Part shown: in pieces, positions 19,955 through 31,244 of the stretch
How the letters are laid out: each line of letters starts with the position of its first letter
Numbering within the stretch: the first letter of the stretch is position 1
From: Bubalus kerabau
Taxonomy: Eukaryota; Chordata; Mammalia; Artiodactyla; Bovidae
Length of the DNA stretch: 64,000 nt
Direction: 5' to 3'
NCBI RefSeq assembly: GCF_029407905.1
Contig: NC_073627.1
Coordinates: 130,213,697-130,277,696 of the forward strand
Translations under genes and position numbers: made by a program
The notes under the pieces: model-generated
What the model was told of the DNA's origin: nothing
Databases searched by the model: none
The model's input: only the letters and a program-made list of their open reading frames with translations

Positions 19955-21440
19955 AGGAAGCATCACTACAAACAAAGCTAGTGGAGGTGATGGAATTCCA
20001 GTTGAGCTATTTCAAATTCTAAAAGATGATGCTGTGAAAGTGCTGCACTCAATATGTCAGCAAATTTGGAAAACTCAGCAGTGGCCACAGGACTGGAAAA
20101 GGTCAGTTTTCATTCCAATCCCAAAGAAAGGCAATGCCAAAGAATGCTCAAACTACCACACAATGGCAGTCATCTCACACGCTAGTAAAGTAATGCTCAA
20201 AATTCTCCAAGCCAGGCTTCAGCAATACATGAACTGTGAACTTCCAGATGTTCAAGCTGGTTTTAGAAAAGGCAGAGGAACCAGAGATCAAATTGCCAAC
20301 ATCCGCTGGATCATGGAAAAAGCAAAAGAGTTCCAGAAAAATATCTATTTCTGCTTTATTGACTATGCCAAAGCCTTTGACTGTGTAAATCACAGTAAAC
20401 TGTGGAAAATTCTTCAAGAGATGGAAATATCAGAGCATCTTACCTGCCTCCTTCGACCTGTATGCCAGTCAAGAAGCAACATTTAGAACCGGACATGAAA
20501 CAACAGACTGGTTCCAAATTGGGAAAGGAATACGTGAAGGCTGTATATTGTCAACATGCTTATTTAACATATATGCAGAGTACATCATGAGAAACCCTGG
20601 GCTGGAGGAAGCACAAGCTGGAGTCAAGATTGCCGGGAGAAATATCAATAACCTCAGATATGCAGATGACACCACCCTTATGGCAGAAGGTGAAGAGGAA
20701 CTAAAGAGCCTCCTGATGAAAGTGAAAGAGGAGAGTGAAAAACTTGGCTTAAAACTCAACATTCAGAAAACTAAGATCATGGCATCTGGTCCTATCACTT
20801 CATGGCAAATAGATGGGGAAACAATGGAAACATTGACAGACTTTATATTTCTGGGCTCCAAAATCACTGCAGATGGTGACTGTAGCCATGAAATTAAAAG
20901 ACACTTGCTCCTTGGAAGAAAAACTATGACCAACCTTTGCATATTAAAAAGCAAAGACATTACTTGGCTGACAAAGGCCCGTCTAGTCAAAGCTATGGGT
21001 TTTCCAGTAGTCATGTATAGATGTGAGAGTTGGACTATAAAGAAAGCTGAGTGCTGAAGAATTGATGCTTTTGAACTATGGTGTTGGAGAAGACTCTTGT
21101 GAGTCTCTTGGACTGCAAGGAGATCCAACCAGTCCATACTAAAGGAAATCAATCCTGAATATTCATTGGAAGAACTGATGCTGAAGCTGAAACTCCAATA
21201 CTTTGGCCACCTGATGCGAAGAACTAACTCACTAGAAAAGACCCTGATGCTGGGCAAGATTGAAGGCAGGATGAAAAGGGGACGACAGAGGATGAGATGG
21301 TTGGATGGCATCACTGACTCAATGGACATGATTTTGAGGAAGCTCCGGGAGTTGGTGATGGACAGGGAAACCTGGCGTGCTGCAGTCCATGGGGTCACAA
21401 AGAGTCGGACATGAATGAGGGACTGAACAGAACTGAACTA
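19955..21440 (+). mobile_element. BovB (RTE-class) LINE, second copy, 5'-truncated
   Basis: Sequence from the RT domain to the CTGAA-type tail is closely similar to 9700-11159. The 5' part is absent, leaving about 1.49 kb. It is inserted into an antisense MIR whose halves lie on either side. No convincing TSD is seen; the CTAG at both edges is too short to rely on. Confidence 0.92.
19960..21414 (+). pseudogene. BovB ORF2 remnant, frameshifted and with nonsense codons
   Basis: The RT frame is open to about 20453 and contains the FIDYAKAFD block. It is then lost where the DNA is shortened before the CTGTATGCC at about 20458. From 20548 the frame is restored and contains YADD. Two stops follow: TGA at 21055-21057, which looks like CpG decay of a CGA Arg codon, and TGA at 21100-21102, where copy 1 has AGA. 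The residue after Arg in the GxRxGC block is Glu instead of Gln. It is clearly dead. Confidence 0.88.
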
Positions 21441-21605
21441 GGTCATATACCTGAATATCTCATTTAATAGCAAAACAATCAGAGGATAGATATTATTACT
21501 ATTCCTGTTTGACATATGAGTAAACTGAGGCTTACATAACCTATAAAGAATCTGCCAGGGGTCACACAGACAGAAGTGGTACAGTCTAGATTCAAACCCA
21601 GGTCT
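21441..21605 (-). mobile_element. MIR, right part, antisense
   Basis: ATATCTCATTTAATAGCAAA, TATGAGTAAACTGAGGC and GATTCAAACCCAGGTCTGTC are reversed MIR in order. Confidence 0.75.
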
Positions 21606-22610
21606 GTCTTCCCAAATCCTTTTTGAAGAAAGTGAGGGGAAAAGAGGAGCTAAAAATAGGAGGACAAAATGGGAACAAAGAGATGAAAAGATCTGGAAAG
21701 AGACCCAGAACAAAATACATAACTCTACAGTTATCCAAAGGGTGTTCTAGATTAATGAGAAATGCTTGCTGTCTAATTCTAATCACTGACTCAAAATGTC
21801 TGAGGTTGCATGCACTTAGAGATAATCGAGTTCAAACCCTCCAGGTTAAAGCTGGAGAAGGAGACCTGGAGAAGGAAGTGACTTGTCCAGGGGAACAGAG
21901 AGGCTGGTGGGAATAGGCAGGAACCAGGGCCCCATTTCCCAAGCAGGGCTGGTTCTTCCTCTCCCCTCGCCCGTACTTCCTTTCTTCCCTCCAAAAGACT
22001 CTGTGATGACCCACAGGCAGCTAAGGTGAGCATGTGGCTCTGCCAGGAGCACAGTGATGGAGAATGCTGGGAGCCCCGTGACTAAGACATCTCAAGAGAG
22101 CGTCCTCTCCAGCAGGGCCTCTTGCTCCGAGACATCCAGCAACCACCACAGAAACAGGTCATATTTGCCCAAAGTATCCACCAGGCGTGTGGCTGCGTGT
22201 CACTCACTGCCTTGCACGACTGGGGTAACCTGGACCGCCACACCCATGAACCTGACAGCGGCCAGGAGCCTGGCATTGCCTTGGGATGGACAGGACCCGG
22301 TGCCACCCCCTACCCCCCAGGAAAAGAGAAACTGCATGCCTTGTAGTGACACGCTTTTCCTACAAATACAACTTAATTAACCTGGCATAAATTTCAGCCT
22401 CATATCTAATCATCAACCATCTCTCTCACACATGCATATGCAGAAGAAAAAGTTTCAAAGACAAGACCCATTTATGATGGGCCAAGAAAATCCTGGTTTC
22501 CCACATTCTACTTCGGGGAGAGCCTCCCACTCAGCCTCTCCCTGGACTCAGGAGCCCCTTCCTGAGATCTAGCTGCCCACTCAGTGCCAGCCTCTCCCTG
22601 CCAGCTGCTC
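21606..22610. other. Mostly unassigned, with a MIR3-like piece
   Basis: Around 21800-21920 the text (TAATCGAGTTCAAACCCTCC, then GTGACTTGTCCAGGGGAACA) looks like a worn MIR3-type repeat in reverse. The rest shows no gene or repeat. Overlapping frames on both strands at 22054-22380 are not supported as coding. Confidence 0.4.
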
Positions 22611-22617
22611 CCTCTGA

Positions 22618-22765
22618 GAGTCTCATACCTTAGCACACATGGGAATCACCTGGTGGCCTTGTAAAATGCAGGCTCCTGGGCTCCCTCCACACCCCTCCAC
22701 CTCTGCACAAACAGAGAATCTGAATCAGTAGGTCTGGGATGGAACCCAAGGATCTGTGTGGTAAC
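22618..22765 (+). mobile_element. MER5-like hAT-Charlie element
   Basis: GGGAATCACCTGGTGGCCTT and TCTGAATCAGTAGGTCTGGG are characteristic MER5 boxes. Confidence 0.7.
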
Positions 22766-22930
22766 TGACATACATACGTACCATATACAATACACATAAC
22801 ACACACACACAAGCACCATGCATTCTACCCCACACACACATCATGCGTGCACGCGTACACACACACACACACCCCATGCACACCACTCCCACACACCACG
22901 TCATACACATACACCATACCCCTACACACG
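22766..22930 (+). repeat. Degenerate CA-rich microsatellite region
   Basis: Several interrupted CA tracts (for example near 22800-22812 and 22857-22873) with CATG/CGTAC interruptions. Antisense cysteine/valine-rich frames here are readings of this repeat. Confidence 0.85.
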
Positions 22931-23059
22931 CAGGTAATTTTGACTGGAGGACTGCTCATAGATTCATACAACACCCACTGAGTTACTGCAAGACAAATCA
23001 TCCAATGTAAATAAAGCAACAAGCATGCACTTGCCACATCACTGGTGTTCAAAAAGTTA

Positions 23060-23285
23060 TTTCTCCTTCCTTCCTCTATCTTTGTTCCTGAAGATTTTTG
23101 CAGTTTTAATAAGGCAGACATTGCATTCTGCCTTCACTTTAGTTGAACTACTTTTATACGTATCTTTGTGTTTCTCTGTCTGGTTCCCCAGTTAAGACTA
23201 TGAGCCCCTTAAGGGGAGGGACCAAATTAGCATCCTCAGCATCCAGTGGGCCCCTGGCCAGGTAAGTGTTCTGTGAATGAACGGC
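23060..23285 (+). mobile_element. L2-like 3' end, copy A of a local pair
   Basis: GACTATGAGCCCCTTAAGGG and GGTAAGTGTTCTGTGAATGA fit an L2-type 3' end. The upstream part 23070-23225 aligns closely with 25097-25250. Confidence 0.5.
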
Positions 23286-23818
23286 AAGAACGCAGTACCA
23301 CCCCACTGCCCTCCAAGCTGCTCCATCTGAATCGTGCAGTAAGTAGGCTGATGAGCTGGGGGGAGCCAGAGGGCCTCACCCAAGGGGAGGAGAGGGGTGC
23401 TGTGAAGAGTCGTAGAATGAAATCCATCAAGAAGCAAGGCGGCTGCAGCACGGTTACTTCCCACTTACGACAGCCCTGGGAACAGTTCTGCTTCCTGGAT
23501 GCATTAAGTACAAGCTGCTTGACCAGTCAACAAGTTCTTTATGACATATCCAGACTCGCAGACTGGAATAACATTAATGAAACTTTCATGCCCTGATAAA
23601 TAGTTCATCAGGAACCAAGGAAGGTGATGGCCCCACCCTCATCCACTGAGCCAGCCTGGAGCCCCAGTGTCTCTTTCTTACTTTCCTTGGTCTTCAGGCC
23701 CAATTAGGCACTAAGGCCAGGTGCCGCCACCATTGGCTCCCACCTCTCCACCCCCTGACCCAGCTCTAAGCAGACCCTGGAGCATCTCAGCTGGACCACA
23801 AGGCAGGCTCCTCACAGG
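23286..23818. other. Unassigned stretch
   Basis: A 116-codon plus-strand frame at 23246-23596 has no recognisable domain and no splice or promoter context. No repeat is named. Confidence 0.4.
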
Positions 23819-23819
23819 T

Positions 23820-24010
23820 CTCCTTGCTTCTTCAGCCTATCCCCTACACCGTCATCATAAGCTTCCTGAAGCTCATCCTTACTGAGAAGCCTGCAGGGGC
23901 TCCCACCACTCTCAATCAAGTGCAGATGTTTCAGCCTGAAATTCAAGCTCTTCTGAGGGCTCGTCTAACCTAACTTTCTCCCTTATCACCCGCTACTCTG
24001 ATTCTTATCC
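23820..24010 (+). mobile_element. L2 LINE fragment, sense
   Basis: GGCTCCCACCACTCTCAATC, AAGTGCAGATG and AAATTCAAGCTCTTC track L2 coding sequence. Confidence 0.6.
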
Positions 24011-24024
24011 CATTATCTCTAGTC

Positions 24025-24297
24025 TAGTGTTTTTTAAACTGCATATCCCACTTTATAAGTGAGACACCAAATTGATCTAGCTGGTCTGACCAGGAATTTT
24101 TCTTAAAATCGAACAGAATAAGAAATGCCAGAGTGCATCGCACACAGGAAGCTTTCATTTCATGAAAATTCTGTTTTAGATATGTCTATGAGTGTGTGTG
24201 CATGTGTAGGTGTAGATGTACTGTATCACGCTATAAAATGCACATCTGACTATGGATCACAGTCAACAAGACTTGAAAAGTGCTGTTTGGGCCAAAC
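24025..24297. mobile_element. Probable DNA-transposon MITE, family not assigned
   Basis: GTGTTTTTTAAACTGCATAT, AATTGATCTAGCTGGTCTGA and a TG-rich middle resemble a common non-autonomous hAT-type repeat. I cannot name it, and its termini are not clear inverted repeats by eye. Confidence 0.35.
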
Positions 24298-24403
24298 TGA
24301 ATCCACTGTCTCTCTTCTATGTTCTGTGAACTCTGTTCCATCTCCAAACTTTCCCTCCTGCGTTGTTTCTACCTTCCCTCCACCCTAATCACCTCCATCC
24401 ATC

Positions 24404-24617
24404 AGATGGCTCAGTGGGTAAAGAATCCACCTGCTAATGCAGAAGACACAGGAGAGGTGGGTTTGATCCCTGGGTCGGGAAGATCCCCTGGGAGAAGGAA
24501 ATGGCAACCCACTCCAGTATTCTTGCCTGGAGAATTCCATGGACAGAGAAGCGGGCAGGTTACAGTCTATGGGGTCACAAAGAGTCAGACACGACCGAGG
24601 CAACTGAGCATGCATAA
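24404..24617 (+). mobile_element. Bov-tA SINE, sense
   Basis: The head (ATGGCTCAGTGGGTAAAGAA, then GGGTTTGATCCC) is followed by a full Bov-A body ending AACTGAGCATGCA. Confidence 0.9.
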
Positions 24618-24990
24618 ACATCTTACTTATTCTTCCAGGCTGTCTTAGCTGCTTTCTCCAGAAGCAGACTCTGGGATGAGGACATTTATTTGAGAGATGA
24701 CCGCAAAAAACACCACTAAGGAAAAGCAGAAGTGAAACAAAAGAGGAGTTGGAATCCAGAGTGCTCTGTCGAGCAGGTTCCTGCCGCGGGTGACTGGACT
24801 CAGTCCACCGGGGACTTTGGGGTCAAGGGAGCTGGGATATACATCCACCTACTATTGCAAGATCCTGGCAGGCTGTCAGGGCAGCATGGCGGTGTTGCAT
24901 GGTGAGTGCCCAAAGGCTATCAGCGGGGCAGCGACAGTGACAGAGAAAGGTAATTTCCAACAGGAAATCCCCACTTAAGCTCTGCCCATC
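24618..24990. other. Unassigned, possibly worn LTR
   Basis: CTCCAGAAGCAGACTCTGGG followed by GACATTTATTTGAGAG resembles the end of an old LTR and weakly matches 14908-15070. The family is not assigned. Confidence 0.3.
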
Positions 24991-25005
24991 ACACACACAT
25001 AGACA

Positions 25006-25059
<54 letters not shown>

Positions 25060-25061
25060 GG
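24991..25061 (+). repeat. (CA)n microsatellite, about 70 bp
   Basis: An almost uninterrupted CA tract with three minor breaks, including an uninterrupted run of about 42 bp at 25010-25051. Probably length-polymorphic. Confidence 0.95.
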
Positions 25062-25084
25062 CATCATAGTTCCACATGTGTAGT

Positions 25085-25262
25085 AGACTTTGCTCCCTTT
25101 GTCTCTGTTCCTGAAATTTGCTGATATAAAGATTTTAATAGAGCAAAAATGTCATTCTGCCTTTATTTTAGTTGGGACCCCTCTTGATGTTTCTGTGTCT
25201 GCTTCCCCAAAGACTGTGAGCTCCTTAGGGAGAGGGAAAGAATTAGCTCAATACCCATGCCT
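25085..25262 (+). mobile_element. L2-like 3' end, copy B of a local pair
   Basis: CTCTGTTCCTGAAATTTGCT, CATTCTGCCTTTATTTTAG and GACTGTGAGCTCCTTAGGG align with 23070-23225. It lies directly after a CA tract. Confidence 0.45.
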
Positions 25263-26088
25263 TCCTCTTCTGGAAACAGAGCCCATATTTTCCATGGGCT
25301 TTCCACCCTTCCTCTGCTCTTAGCTCATGTGAGCTAACTGTATCCCCATGGCCACAGTGACAGGGGCAGAGATGGTGCTGACCCCAACAGGTCCACTGAG
25401 GCTCAATCTGGGGACTTCTGTCTGCTCTGTTAGCAAAAAGAATCTGTTTTTTTCCTGGTGTTGCTGAGAGCTGCTGGTTGCTGTCTTCCCACCAAGAGGA
25501 GAAAAGCTACAAGACCATGCAGCCAACACAGGATCAAAAAGGGAGGGGGGAGAAGAACCAAGTGCTAGTGTGAGTCTGTTCCTGGAATGATTCCGTTCCC
25601 ACCCAACTGATTCCTTCTCTCCCCTGAAGTCAGTTTGAACTGAGTTTCTGTCACTTGTGGCCCCAAATCCCATCTAATGCAGCCTGCCTTATATCCCTCG
25701 CTGCACTGTCACCTTGAGAACAGAGCACATGACCCATCTGAACCTCTGCACGTGGCACTCGTGACACATGTCTGGGTGCAAGTGCCACCCAGACACGGGC
25801 TTTTTTGCACTGCAGTTCCTGGTCGCTGGCCTTCATAGACACATGGTCACTGACCCAGTCGTAACCCATGGCCTCCAAAAACAGATGTACTGGACAGCTA
25901 CAGACACAGACGTAGGCAGCAAACAGCAGAAAGGACAATATCGTGAATGAGGAAAAGGAGGCCGGGAACTGAAGTGTGTCTGGGTTGCCTGGGTCAGTCT
26001 AAAAGGACCCCTGGGTTCTAACACGGAGACCTCAGAACTTGCCGGCATATTAACCCAGATTCAGCTCCAGGGAGGCCCCTAGAAGCAC
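25263..26088. other. Unassigned stretch
   Basis: No gene is supported. Antisense frames of 117 and 95 codons at 25320-25938 overlap plus-strand frames and carry no recognised motif. Confidence 0.4.
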
Positions 26089-26089
26089 A

Positions 26090-26225
26090 GTTTGTCAGAG
26101 CTGGGGGACTCTGGAACATCTTGTCCAGCCCCAAGGAGTGGCAGGGGCCAGCCTGAGGTCTCTGAGCAAGCTGGTGGCATGGCTAGAACTAGAAGCTGGG
26201 TTGGTCTCTTCCCACCGCACAGGGA
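26090..26225 (-). mobile_element. MIR3-like SINE, antisense
   Basis: CAGAGCTGGGGGACTCTGGA, then AGCAAGCTGGTGGCATGGCT and GAACTAGAAGCTGGG, fits the order of a reversed MIR3-type element. Confidence 0.45.
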
Positions 26226-26635
26226 GGAAGGTGGATGAAGGGGGTCAAGTTCATCATGTCACTGCTGTCAGACTGCTGGAGGGCTACCCTGTGCCTTCAG
26301 CCTTTCCCATCGCCATCAACCTCCTCCGGAGAATTTTCTCCAGTGCAGATTCCTCTGTGCTCAGGAGGCCAACAGTAACCAAGTCTCTACCTCACCCTCA
26401 GGCTCTAACAGTCCCCAGGTGTATAAATGCCCAGACAGCAGGCCAGGATGGGAACCCAGGCAGCCTGGCTCCAGGTTCCCCAGGGAGGACCACTGTGCAA
26501 TACTTCCTCTGTGGCCAAAAGGTTAGTGGAACAGGCCAGCGATTGTATCCTTAGAAAGGCCTGCTCATGAGGGTGGTCCTTGGCTGGTACCCGGAACTTG
26601 GAATTTGAGGAGGGTTCCCACCATTTCCTGGTAAG
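26226..26635. other. Unassigned stretch
   Basis: Nothing recognised beyond generic GC-moderate DNA. Confidence 0.4.
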
Positions 26636-26639
26636 AGCA

Positions 26640-27050
26640 ACTTACTATCCCAAAATTGTTCGTGCAGATATGGTTTATGCTCCACACCTACTTATCTTCA
26701 GGGAGTCTAGAGAATTTGGGGAATATGCTCAGCAGAGGGTGCCGAGGCAACTGGCTCCCAGTAAAAACCCTGGGCACAAGTGTCCACGGAGTTTCCCTGG
26801 TAGATGGCATGTCCCGCATGTTGTCACTGCTGGGGAATTAAGTGCATCCCATGTGACTCCACTGGGAGAGGCTCTGGGAAGCTCGTACCTAGTTTCCCTG
26901 ATCTTTGCCTCATGAGCCTTTTCCCTTTGCTGATTCTGTTTTATATTCTTTCACTGTAATAAATCATATCTGTGTGTGATGAGTCTTGAGAGTTCCCCTA
27001 GTGAATCACTGAACTTAGAGGTAGTTTTGGATAACTGACACATCCTCCAA
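26640..27050 (+). mobile_element. Ancient LTR-like repeat with polyadenylation signal, family not assigned
   Basis: GGGGAATATGCTCAGCAGAG, TAAAAACCCTGGGCACAAGT, GGAATTAAGTGCATCCC and CTTTCACTGTAATAAATC, followed by GAATCACTGAACTTAGAGG, make up a recognisable old LTR-like repeat with an AATAAA near its end. I am sure it is repetitive but not of its name. Confidence 0.5.
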
Positions 27051-28540
27051 ATCCTTAAAGCTAATCACCTGTAAGAACATCATAGAAAGTCCCGGCTCAG
27101 TTGCTCTTGGATGACATTTCTCTCAGGTGTCTACTTACATATTACATAAGACTATCTCTCTGGTATAACAAGTGGGATGTCCAGCACTGGGCTGGCACAG
27201 GGTCCCAAGGCTGGCAGGGATCTCAGAGTACTGTCTCTAAGAGGGGCCCCCCACACCCATCCTGGCCTCATAGGGCATCAGAGATAAGCCTTCAGTGAAC
27301 AGTAATACCAGCAATGTTGTTTAATCTATAGGGAAATGCAGGCTCTGAATGATTGTGTAATGTTCTTGAAGACTAGAACCTCTGTCTCTTGACTTTCCAT
27401 CCAGGGATCACTCATGATCTATCCCAGGCACAATGATTAAACGGGGCAGGGAGAATATTTGCTTGCAATATAAGGAACAATACCCCTCCTGTAATAGGGG
27501 ATGCTCTCAATGCATTGAACAAACAGAGGTAACGTGCTAGAGAGGCAAGAAGAATCAGACACAGCTCCCGTCCTACAGAGCTCACATCCAGGGAAGGCTT
27601 TATTTAAGGGACTGAGCTCCTCATTGCTAGGAATGCTCAAATAGAGGTTGGGGGGCTGCCTGTTGGGAATCCCTGCCTTCTAGCTCCTGATACTTGGATT
27701 TGGCAATTCATGTTATTGAATAATTTTTATGTTATTTTGCCTGATAATGCCAGAGGAGCATCTCTTAGGCCTGCTATACTCTTCAGGGAGTATACTGAAG
27801 ATATGGGGGAATATACTCTCCCACTCTTCCTCACTGCTCAGTCATTCTCCCCCAGGCCAGGAAGCATGTGGGTCACCAGCTCAGAAGACGTAGTGGGCTC
27901 TGGAAACAGAGGGCCCCAAGTTTGGTCTCAGCTCTGTCTATCCCGCACTAATTCTGGGATTCTGGCAAGTGCTGTAAGCCCTCTGACTCTGCTTCCTCAA
28001 TTGTGCATAACAGAGGCCCAGGAGGCTGCATGAAATCCGTACCTGGCTCCATGCCTGTTTCCCAGCAGGAATGTAATAAAATTGTGCCCTACCCCCCTTG
28101 ATGCCCGGAGTGCTGGATGTGCCAGTTTTATGAATAGGCCACCTACTTTCCCTTCTTCACTCCACCAACAGGAGGAAGAATTAGGTTAATTACATTGAGA
28201 AGAAATACAAGAGGGTAATAAGATCTCTAATCCCATCTTTTGCTCATAAGTTAAATAAATGTAAAAGTTCTTACCCATATGATGGTAAAATATTTGACCT
28301 CATTACCGTGAATTCTGGCCATGGTATGGGGGCTAGTCACTGGGAAGAAGATTACAATTATTCAAGTACAACTTCCCTATATAAGAGTGATATTTATTTG
28401 AAATGCTATTTATTTTTTTAGATTTTTTTCCTCCAAACAAGTTCACAACAAAAGGAAAGAAAGTATCCAACAGTCATATACCCAATAGAGAACTATTTCT
28501 CTAAATCTCCCTCCCCCATTCTATCCTTATTTATATGTGG
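27051..28540. other. Mostly unassigned, with a MIR-like piece
   Basis: Around 27935-28020 CTAATTCTGGGATTCTGGCA and CTGACTCTGCTTCCTCAATT suggest a worn sense MIR. The remainder has no gene or named repeat. Confidence 0.4.
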
Positions 28541-28662
28541 AGTAGGAAATGGCAACCCACTTCAGTATTCTTGCCTGGGAAATCCCAGGGACGGAGGAGC
28601 CTCATGTGCTGCAGTCCATGGGGTTGCAAAGAGTTGGACACAGCTAAGCGACTAAACAACGG
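28541..28662 (+). mobile_element. Bov-A monomer SINE, sense
   Basis: AGGAAATGGCAACCCACTTC through GACACAGCTAAGCGACTAAA is one Bov-A unit without a tRNA head. Confidence 0.88.
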
Positions 28663-28879
28663 TCATCCAGGATGTACTACTGTCATTTAAGAGCATTTTT
28701 GAAAGCACTTCCATGTTTTGACATCACCTCCATATGTGCTATTTTCTCAGGGTATAAAATGGTAAGCATCCGAGAGCACCTCTGCAGACCCAGTTCTCCC
28801 TCCAGGGAACTCCTCCCCTGCCCCTTCTCTGTGTCTCCATTTCCTTATCTGGAAAAGGATGAGTTTGGACTAGACCAGC

Positions 28880-29080
28880 AGTTACCAAACCCAGCTTGGT
28901 TAGCATCATAATCAATGGAGGAACTTTTAAATATCCAGATTCCCAGAACTCACCTGGATCCACAGAATGAACCTCTTGAGAGTGGGGCCTAGCAATCTGA
29001 ATTTTCAGCAAGATTTCCCACCCCTAACCTCCCAGGGCACTCAGATGCAGCCAGTCTGGCAACCTGCCCACAGACCAGCT
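28880..29080 (+). mobile_element. MER5-like hAT-Charlie element
   Basis: CAGCAGTTACCAAACCCAGC, then AGAGTGGGGCCTAGCAATCT and CTCAGATGCAGCCAG, follows the MER5 order. Confidence 0.6.
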
Positions 29081-29138
29081 GGACTAGACTACGTCCTACC
29101 AAGGCTGATATTCTACCTTTTGGATGACCCCACAGAAG

Positions 29139-29260
29139 GAAATGGCAACTCACTCCAGTACCTTTGCCTGGAAAATCCCATGCACGGAGGAGCCCGGTAG
29201 GCTACAGTCCATGGGGTCGCAAAGAGTCGGACATGACTGAGCGACTTCACTTTCCCTTTT
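29139..29260 (+). mobile_element. Bov-A monomer SINE, sense
   Basis: GAAATGGCAACTCACTCCAG to GAGCGACTTCACTTTCCC is one Bov-A unit. An 8-bp TSD CACAGAAG lies at 29131-29138 and 29261-29268. Confidence 0.92.
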
Positions 29261-29269
29261 CACAGAAGT

Positions 29270-30362
29270 AATACCTGGTGATAACCTTAAGCATTCCTCA
29301 ATTTCTAGGTTATCATTTTAGGTGTCTAAGTTACCTTCCATTTTCCTAAATATGACTCTTTTTAAATGGGTCGCGCTGGCTATCATTTTCCCTCATTCGC
29401 AGGCATCCACAGAAAACACAGAGCCCAAAGGAGCGTCCACATCCTAAAGATCCATTAAAAAGTGATGGATGTCTCAGAATCCAGGTCAGTTTCAAAGGTA
29501 GATTTCTCCTGATTCATCTCTCAGTGACGACAGGGCAAGGCTGGGTAGATTTGATTTAAATCTAACTGATTTAACTCTCCAGTCAGGAAGACTCAATTTG
29601 ACCAATTTTTCTCCTACAAAAGATTGTGTTCTCTTTTTCCGAAATATAACCTTAAAGCTTCCTTTACAGCTTAGAGACAAATGTAGCTTTCATTTTTGTT
29701 TTAAAAAATTGTGATTTCTTAGCATCCAAGCATCCTTAAATGTCAAAGCTGGAAAGGCCCAGCAGTCACCCAGCTTGACCCAGTAAGGCCCCACAGAGCG
29801 TTTGTGGCAGGGCCGGAAGAGGAGGATAGCACTCCGGACCTTTGGACACCCGGAGTCTTTTCCATCACAGCCCCCTGCCTCCAACTTGCTTCCCAGTCTT
29901 CCAGGAATCCCAAGGCCACAAAAGAACCCTCAACAACACCTGGGCTTTACTTTTACTCAAAGCTAATTGGAGCAGTGGGATACAAACAGCAGCAAAAGAA
30001 AATGTTCTCCTTTCAGTTCACAAGCCCAGAGACTAAGGTTTCAGACACTTCTAAAGCTCTGCAGCAATCAAAAAATATGTACACATTTACGCCTACCAGA
30101 ACAGACAGAGAAAAACAGACCTGATGGAGTGGTGGGATTAAGGATTTTCTCCACTTTCCAAAAAGGTGTTGTGTTGTTGCAAACATACTTATAAACTTTA
30201 CAACCACAAAGACATGAAGCTCTTAGAAATGGGGCATCAGGGGCTCTCGGTAAGACAGGCAGCCATTCACCTGGCTTTATTTCTGCTAAGAGGCATGCCT
30301 GTCTATTCTGGATATGCTCTCTAGCAACAAGTATTCACAGCTCTGTTAACAAAACACCCTGC
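29270..30362. other. Unassigned stretch, no gene seen
   Basis: Average composition. Three overlapping plus-strand frames at 29804-30194 are not supported by any domain. No named repeat. Confidence 0.4.
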
Positions 30363-30556
30363 TGGGGACTTCCTGGTGGTCCAGTGACTAAGACTCAGCG
30401 CTTCCAATGCAGGGGGGCCCACCTTCCATCCCTGGTCAAGAAACTAGGTCCCACACGCCACAACTAAGAGTTTGCATGCTACAACTGAAGATCCTGTATG
30501 TTGCAATGAAGACCTGGTGCAGCCAAATAAATAAATAAAAATAACTATTAAAAAAA
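30363..30556 (+). mobile_element. CHR SINE, sense
   Basis: GGGGACTTCCTGGTGGTCCA with B-box-like CATCCCTGGTCAAG, a CACAACT-rich body and an AAATAAATAAATAAA tail. Confidence 0.85.
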
Positions 30557-30845
30557 ATACCTTGAGATGGTTCATGTGTTTACATTAACTTCTGACAGCT
30601 ATGAAGAGATTTCTCCTCCATTACTTGCCACTGATACTCACACTATACCTTACTCATTTGGAAGGTAATTTAGGTGTGGTCTGGTGACATTTCCTGTTCA
30701 CTTGATTTCCACCTCTTTTTTTTTTTATCATGTGTGTTTTTAAAGTTTTTTTCATATGTTTAAGTCCTGTATCCCCAGGAATCTAAATCATGATCTCTTT
30801 TTGATTGACTAACCCCTCAGCTTGAATAGCAGTATATAGCATAAT
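30557..30845. other. Unassigned AT-rich stretch
   Basis: Contains a T run at about 30717-30726. No gene or named repeat. Confidence 0.4.
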
Positions 30846-30849
30846 ACAA

Positions 30850-31045
30850 CTTGATGGCCTGGCACAGAATCCTGCTCTGCACATGCTAACTGGGTGATCG
30901 AGGTTGAGTCATTTAATCCCCACTTAACCTGCTTCCCTATCTTTAAAATGGAGGTTCAAAGAATTGTACTCACTGCATAGGGTTAATTCAGTTTATACAT
31001 TTTTAAGTACTGAGAATTGTGCCTGGCACAGAATGAGTACAGTAT
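30850..31045 (+). mobile_element. MIR SINE, sense
   Basis: AATCCTGCTCTGCACATGCT, TTCCCTATCTTTAAAATGG and GTGCCTGGCACAGAATGAGT are MIR boxes in order. Confidence 0.7.
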
Positions 31046-31164
31046 AAATGACAAAATGTAAAATACCTTCACCAGCCCAAAAGTTAATGAGGTCATCAAC
31101 AAAATCCCAGATAGTGGGGAACACTACAGGACAAATGACCCAGTTTCATCAACAAGTAAATTGC

Positions 31165-31225
31165 AAGGAGAAAAAAGGGAGAGAAGAGGAGAGTGAGAGA
31201 AAGGAAGGAAGGAGAGAGTTGAAGG
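31165..31225 (+). repeat. Purine-rich GA tract
   Basis: A 60-bp GA-rich run including GGAAGGAAGG units, just upstream of an L1M tail. Confidence 0.8.
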
Positions 31226-31244
31226 AGGTACCTACAGGTTAAAA

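Noticed and set aside
20763..21398. 211-codon minus-strand open frame
   Set aside because: It is the antisense of the BovB RT coding sequence; the real coding sense is plus strand.
22766..22930. CRISPR-like regular repeat
   Set aside because: It is a degenerate CA microsatellite without spacers, in a vertebrate genome.
26138..26554. 138-codon plus-strand frame
   Set aside because: It starts in a MIR3-like repeat, shows no recognisable domain and has no splice or promoter support.
29804..30194. Three overlapping plus-strand frames suggesting a gene
   Set aside because: Frames conflict with each other and have no motif. The composition is not codon-like.
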